Assembly: GCA_017511325.1 (NCBI GenBank)
Contig: JAFWKS010000343.1
Span: 1 to 9,100 of the forward strand
Source: Erysipelotrichaceae bacterium
GTDB lineage: Bacteria > Bacillota_I > Bacilli_A > Erysipelotrichales > Erysipelotrichaceae
DNA: 9,100 nt
Direction: 5' to 3'
Shown here: positions 6,280 to 9,100 of the stretch, piece by piece
Position numbering within the stretch: position 1 is the first letter of the stretch
Layout: every line of letters starts with the position of its first letter
The notes under the pieces: generated by a model
Told to the model about the DNA's origin: nothing
Databases searched by the model: none
Seen by the model: only the letters and a program-made list of their open reading frames with translations
Translations under genes and position numbers: made by a program

Positions 6280-8079
6280 ATGGCAAAAACAACAAAAATC
6301 AGACCAAACACAAAACTGGCACGAGCAGGACTGTATCTTCTCAGAAAAGGTAGTGTATACAAACAAGATCTGCTGGCGTATGCCAATAGAATATGTTCTA
6401 AGCCGTCAGATGCTTCATCCCTGATCAGAGAATTGAAGGAGCGTGACATCATAGCCCTCAGAGACTTTACGATTCGGGAGAAACGATATGTCGCATCAGA
6501 AGATAAGAAACCCGACTCATACTACCGCAAGGTAGAAACGGCGAAGACAGCCACGCTGACCGACTATGGAATGGAAGTGATGTATCAGTTTTATGTCGAG
6601 TCTCTCCATGGGGACGACCCCGCCCCCCGCGCCTATTTCGAGAAGCTGAGAGAACCGTTTCTTGCAGATATCACCCAGTTATCTGATGATGCCTACAGAG
6701 AGGTGCTCAACCAGTATGATGCGAATCGTATCAAGACCATTTTCAATATCGCCGGAGTTCAGACCGAACCGGCAAGCAAACCCTGTCTCGAACAGATTTA
6801 CCGCTACCGGAACAACTTGGAATATGAAGGCGAATATTCAGAAGGCTATAAGCTGTATCAGGATGATGATAGTTTAGATAAGCGACTCGATGAAGGTATC
6901 TATTACACCGCCAGCGAATACAGGGAATTCTATGCCCGTAACGAAGGCGGAAACGAAAGATACAGTTCAATCGCCAGAGGCATCTATATTTCAAACAGCA
7001 TCACTCTTGTTGTCTATGCCAACGGAAGAGGAAACAAGTCCATGATCTATTGCCCGTATCAGACAAGCGAACAGCAGCTTATTCTGGCGCTGAAAAATGA
7101 AAACCTTTCGCACAGAGTAAGAGACAAGAATGTTGCTGCTTCCAGAACAAAAGAAGTCTGTGCGCTGCTGATTGGAGAGTCGGATTCATTCATCTACTCA
7201 ACAGGGTCCGGCAAGAAGCATGGGCGGACCACAAAGGGACACAAAAACAACAACTATCGGAAGAAACTGCTGACGCCATACTCCGATGTGTTCATGATCC
7301 CGGATCTATCCGCCAACAAACAGGATTATTTCAGCAACCTGTATTGCATCGCTTATAACAGAACCGGCTTGGGACAGCTGAAGAAACTGCTGTCGGAAAC
7401 CAACCTGGATTTCTTCTATAAGGAACTGACAGAAGAATACCCCGAACAGTTTGCAGAAGATGAAGGTAACCAGGAATTCCCCGTCCTGTATAAGGATAAA
7501 GACCGAAAGTGGAAATCGTGCTGCTATATTCCATGCTATGAGCTCACACTTCTTGCAGCTATCTCCCAGCAACAGGCACAGCCGATAATCATTGCATCTC
7601 CTGACATGCGGGGCATCATCCAGAGGGTTACTCATCAGAAACATCTGTTTCTGGATCCGGATGAATTCAAGCCGGATAAATCAGCTGTAATGACAATCGA
7701 CAAGAACGGTTATCCGGCAGGAAAGAAGATCATCGATGATTATCTGCATTCAAACTTTAAGCGGACAACACAGGCGGAATATCGTAAGGCCGCTGAAAGA
7801 TATGACTTGGACATTACCGAATTTTTCAATGCGATTGCAGAGGAAAGAATTGATATTGAAGAAGCGGTTGAAGAGATGGCCTTGAAAGAATACGATCCAA
7901 CCAGATACGCACGCCAGGCAAAGAAAAATATGTACGTCAACAAAGACTGTTACGAACAGATCGTAGCCTTGGCAGGTCAGAAGAACACGACCATCTATCA
8001 CGTCACAAACATGCTGCTTAAAAAAGCGCTCAGCGAATATCCGGACCTGTCCCAGGCAGATGAGCAGCAGGAAACGTAA
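6280..8079 (+). CDS. Large unknown protein with N-terminal winged-helix and C-terminal ribbon-helix-helix regions
   Basis: The protein has 599 residues from the ATG at 6280, which follows AAAGGAG (6262-6268) and begins MAKTTKIRP. An ATG at 6196 is in frame but has no binding site, and the 28 extra residues look like translated leader. Residues about 11-72 resemble a winged helix (ARAGLYLLRKGSVYKQDLLAYA, DASSLIRELKERDIIAL, then a basic strand around REKRYVAS). The centre (about 200-460) is mixed alpha/beta with strands such as ITLVVYANG and QPIIIASPD; I recognise no catalytic motif. Residues about 550-587 (MYVNKDCYEQIVALAGQKNTTIYHVTNMLLKKAL as read in three pieces: strand, helix, helix) look like a ribbon-helix-helix. 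No signal peptide or membrane segment is seen. Two predicted DNA-binding ends suggest a plasmid/ICE DNA-processing, replication or regulatory protein. It lies in its own transcription unit candidate. Confidence 0.85.
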   Translation: MAKTTKIRPNTKLARAGLYLLRKGSVYKQDLLAYANRICSKPSDASSLIRELKERDIIALRDFTIREKRYVASEDKKPDSYYRKVETAKTATLTDYGMEVMYQFYVESLHGDDPAPRAYFEKLREPFLADITQLSDDAYREVLNQYDANRIKTIFNIAGVQTEPASKPCLEQIYRYRNNLEYEGEYSEGYKLYQDDDSLDKRLDEGIYYTASEYREFYARNEGGNERYSSIARGIYISNSITLVVYANGRGNKSMIYCPYQTSEQQLILALKNENLSHRVRDKNVAASRTKEVCALLIGESDSFIYSTGSGKKHGRTTKGHKNNNYRKKLLTPYSDVFMIPDLSANKQDYFSNLYCIAYNRTGLGQLKKLLSETNLDFFYKELTEEYPEQFAEDEGNQEFPVLYKDKDRKWKSCCYIPCYELTLLAAISQQQAQPIIIASPDMRGIIQRVTHQKHLFLDPDEFKPDKSAVMTIDKNGYPAGKKIIDDYLHSNFKRTTQAEYRKAAERYDLDITEFFNAIAEERIDIEEAVEEMALKEYDPTRYARQAKKNMYVNKDCYEQIVALAGQKNTTIYHVTNMLLKKALSEYPDLSQADEQQET

Positions 8080-8110
8080 GCGGCAAGAATCAGGTCACTT
8101 TCTGATATAA

Positions 8111-8152
8111 CGATAAGTCAATTAAAACATCACTATCAGTCAATAGTGTGAT
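8111..8152. promoter_or_regulatory. Operator-like repeats upstream of the coiled-coil gene
   Basis: An inverted repeat CACTAT (8131-8136) / ATAGTG (8143-8148) has a six-base loop, and a direct repeat AGTCAAT (8116-8122 and 8138-8144) has starts spaced 22 bases apart, about two helical turns. Such spacing suits a dimeric repressor or a promoter operator. The hairpin has no following T-run, so a terminator is unlikely. No strong -35/-10 pair could be assigned. Confidence 0.3.
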
Positions 8153-8185
8153 ACGATAAAAAAGCACAGAACTAAGGAGAAACGA

Positions 8186-8413
8186 ATGAACAGAAAACAG
8201 ATTGAGGCACAGGTAGAAAAACTGTCCAAGAAAAAAGAAGACATCGAAAACAAGAAACGCGAAGCCATACAGAAATTTGATGCAGATATCAAAACCATTG
8301 ATGCAGATATCACCAACTTCAGAAAGGTCTTAGATCAGCTGGACAAATTGGAGAAGCAAGCTGCTGAACAGATGGAACTGGCAGCCAATCTGCTGAACAA
8401 GAAGGGAAGCTGA
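8186..8413 (+). CDS. Small coiled-coil protein of a conjugative element
   Basis: A 75-residue, highly charged protein preceded by AAGGAG (8174-8179) at good spacing. Nearly the whole length is predicted helix with heptad-like spacing (IEAQVEKLSKKKEDIENKK, then IDADITNFRKVLDQLDKLEKQ), so it is probably an elongated coiled coil. Short coiled-coil proteins of this type, such as the DUF4315 family, are common in clostridial transfer regions, and this may be a member, but I cannot confirm it. The stop overlaps the next start (TGATG), so it is coupled to the small membrane protein. A structural or scaffolding role at the transfer channel is inferred from context only. Confidence 0.8.
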   Translation: MNRKQIEAQVEKLSKKKEDIENKKREAIQKFDADIKTIDADITNFRKVLDQLDKLEKQAAEQMELAANLLNKKGS

Positions 8414-8604
8414 TGAGCCTCTATCAGATGGCCCGCTTCCTGAAGCTGATGGGTTGCGGTTCAACGGCTCTTGCCTTTGCCTTTCTGGCATATTGCATGG
8501 TTGTAAAAAGAGTGATCCATCTGCTGCGGTGGGTCATCGTGCTTGGTCTGATCGGAGCGGCATGTTTATACCAGTATGCAAAATACGTTCCGCTGATTGG
8601 CTAA
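8413..8604 (+). CDS. Small two-helix membrane protein
   Basis: A 63-residue protein whose ATG overlaps the upstream stop (TGATG); GAAGGGAAG just before it can serve as binding site. Two hydrophobic stretches are visible: about residues 13-31 (starting MGCGSTALAFAF) and about 37-56 (LLRWVIVLGLIGAACLY), joined by a short basic turn (KR). This is a helical hairpin in the membrane. Small two-helix proteins in type IV secretion loci may be pilin-like (VirB2/TrbC) or channel accessories. This one lacks an obvious cleavable signal peptide and is shorter than typical pilins, so I do not name it. It lies before another gene reading the same way. Confidence 0.7.
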   Translation: MSLYQMARFLKLMGCGSTALAFAFLAYCMVVKRVIHLLRWVIVLGLIGAACLYQYAKYVPLIG

Positions 8605-8635
8605 CCATAAATTTTTAATAAGTATTCGACGATAG

Positions 8636-8644
8636 GAAGGAGGG
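8636..8644 (+). promoter_or_regulatory. Strong ribosome binding site of the 3'-terminal partial gene
   Basis: GGAAGGAGGG ends 5 bases before the ATG at 8650, close to an ideal Shine-Dalgarno sequence. It supports translation of the frame starting at 8650 over overlapping frames in the same stretch. Confidence 0.8.
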
Positions 8645-8649
8645 ATCCT

Positions 8650-9100
8650 ATGAAGCTAGAAGCAGGAAAAACAGTGATCGGTCTGGCGTTTGTGACCGAT
8701 GAAGATAAATTAAACAGCACGGATTTTACCGTCTATTACGGCAATGCCCTGGAACCGATGATCAACAACCGTGTCCTGCATCTCAAGGAGAGAGATTACC
8801 GTGCGATGCTTAAGGCGTTCCTTGATGGCAAGCAACTGGATCAGAACGTGTTCTGGATCGAGGAAGGCGGAAGGGAATACGACATCCCGACCGAGAAAGA
8901 GGTTCGCGCCGCGTCGCTTGAGATGCTTAACAGGGAAGCCCAGATGCTTAAGTCCCTGGGGCAGGACCAGCAGCAGAAAGAAACCGACAACGACTCTGTC
9001 ACTTACGTACCGGGAAGCATTCAGGCGTCCAATCCTGAGCTGGAGAAGAAGGTTGATTCTCTGATCGGAGAAATAGAAAACAGAAACAATGTCAGATACC
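8650..9100 (+). CDS. Unknown conjugative-element protein, 5' part only
   Basis: An open frame of 150 codons runs off the window end without a stop. It begins MKLEAGKTVIGLAF after a near-ideal ribosome binding site. The first 80 residues look like a compact mixed alpha/beta domain (strands around TVIGLAFV, DFTVYYG and VFWIEEGG; helix around RDYRAMLKAFLDG). Residues 82-110 form a charged helix ending in a glutamine-rich stretch (GQDQQQK), followed by a polar linker. No signal peptide or membrane segment is seen, so it is probably cytoplasmic. I do not recognise the family. Context, a run of small transfer-region genes on the same strand, suggests a conjugation accessory or regulator. Confidence 0.75.
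   Translation, partial: MKLEAGKTVIGLAFVTDEDKLNSTDFTVYYGNALEPMINNRVLHLKERDYRAMLKAFLDGKQLDQNVFWIEEGGREYDIPTEKEVRAASLEMLNREAQMLKSLGQDQQQKETDNDSVTYVPGSIQASNPELEKKVDSLIGEIENRNNVRY

Noticed and set aside
6610..6621. GC-rich hairpin GGGGACGACCCC inside the 599-aa gene
   Set aside because: Only a four-base stem within a coding linker; probably codon usage.
8771..9064. Arginine-rich 97-codon frame on the + strand
   Set aside because: It overlaps the frame from 8650 in another phase; the latter has a near-ideal ribosome binding site and a normal amino-acid composition.
1..9100. CRISPR array, tRNA or rRNA genes, tnpA transposase
   Set aside because: No regularly spaced repeats, no tRNA or rRNA-like sequence and no TnpA-like frame were seen on either strand.

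Overview
The window is a segment of a conjugative element (ICE or conjugative plasmid) from a Bacillota host, most likely a gut-type Clostridia or Erysipelotrichia. The main evidence is a VirB4-type transfer ATPase of the kind found in clostridial elements, surrounded by small proteins of unknown family that all read on the + strand, with purine-rich ribosome binding sites and overlapping stop/start codons. No chromosomal housekeeping gene is present. The host assignment is an inference from style, not from a marker gene.

Region 1 (1 to about 1750) is an IscB-type insertion. About 290 bases of strongly structured DNA, the omega RNA (also known as HEARO RNA), lie upstream of a 471-residue IscB nuclease with all RuvC and HNH catalytic residues visible. 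A GC-rich hairpin and a 12-base palindrome follow the stop codon. No TnpA transposase is present. The predicted guide of the omega RNA is whatever lies 5' of its first stem, here bases 1-18, which should be conjugative-element sequence outside the insertion. The system is therefore predicted to target the uninterrupted allele of its own host element.

Region 2 (1763-5986) is a translationally coupled transfer operon: the VirB4-like ATPase (916 aa), a 234-aa protein with a winged-helix-like N-terminus, and a 263-aa protein whose C-terminal half resembles the RusA Holliday-junction resolvase core. The insertion stands directly before virB4, and the virB4 ribosome binding site lies at its right edge.

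Region 3 (5987-6279) is an AT-rich gap with short repeats, a possible micro-ORF and a weak promoter-like site. It separates the operon from a 599-aa protein (6280-8079) that appears to combine an N-terminal winged helix with a C-terminal ribbon-helix-helix.

Region 4 (8080-9100) has a short intergenic stretch with operator-like repeats. It is followed by a 75-aa coiled-coil protein, a coupled 63-aa two-helix membrane protein, and the first 150 codons of an unrecognised protein that runs off the end.

The likely unit of function is DNA transfer: an energising ATPase, probable DNA-binding and DNA-processing accessories and small membrane or coiled-coil parts, with an RNA-guided nuclease insertion riding in the operon. 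Relaxase, coupling protein, VirB6/VirB8 homologues and element ends are outside the window.
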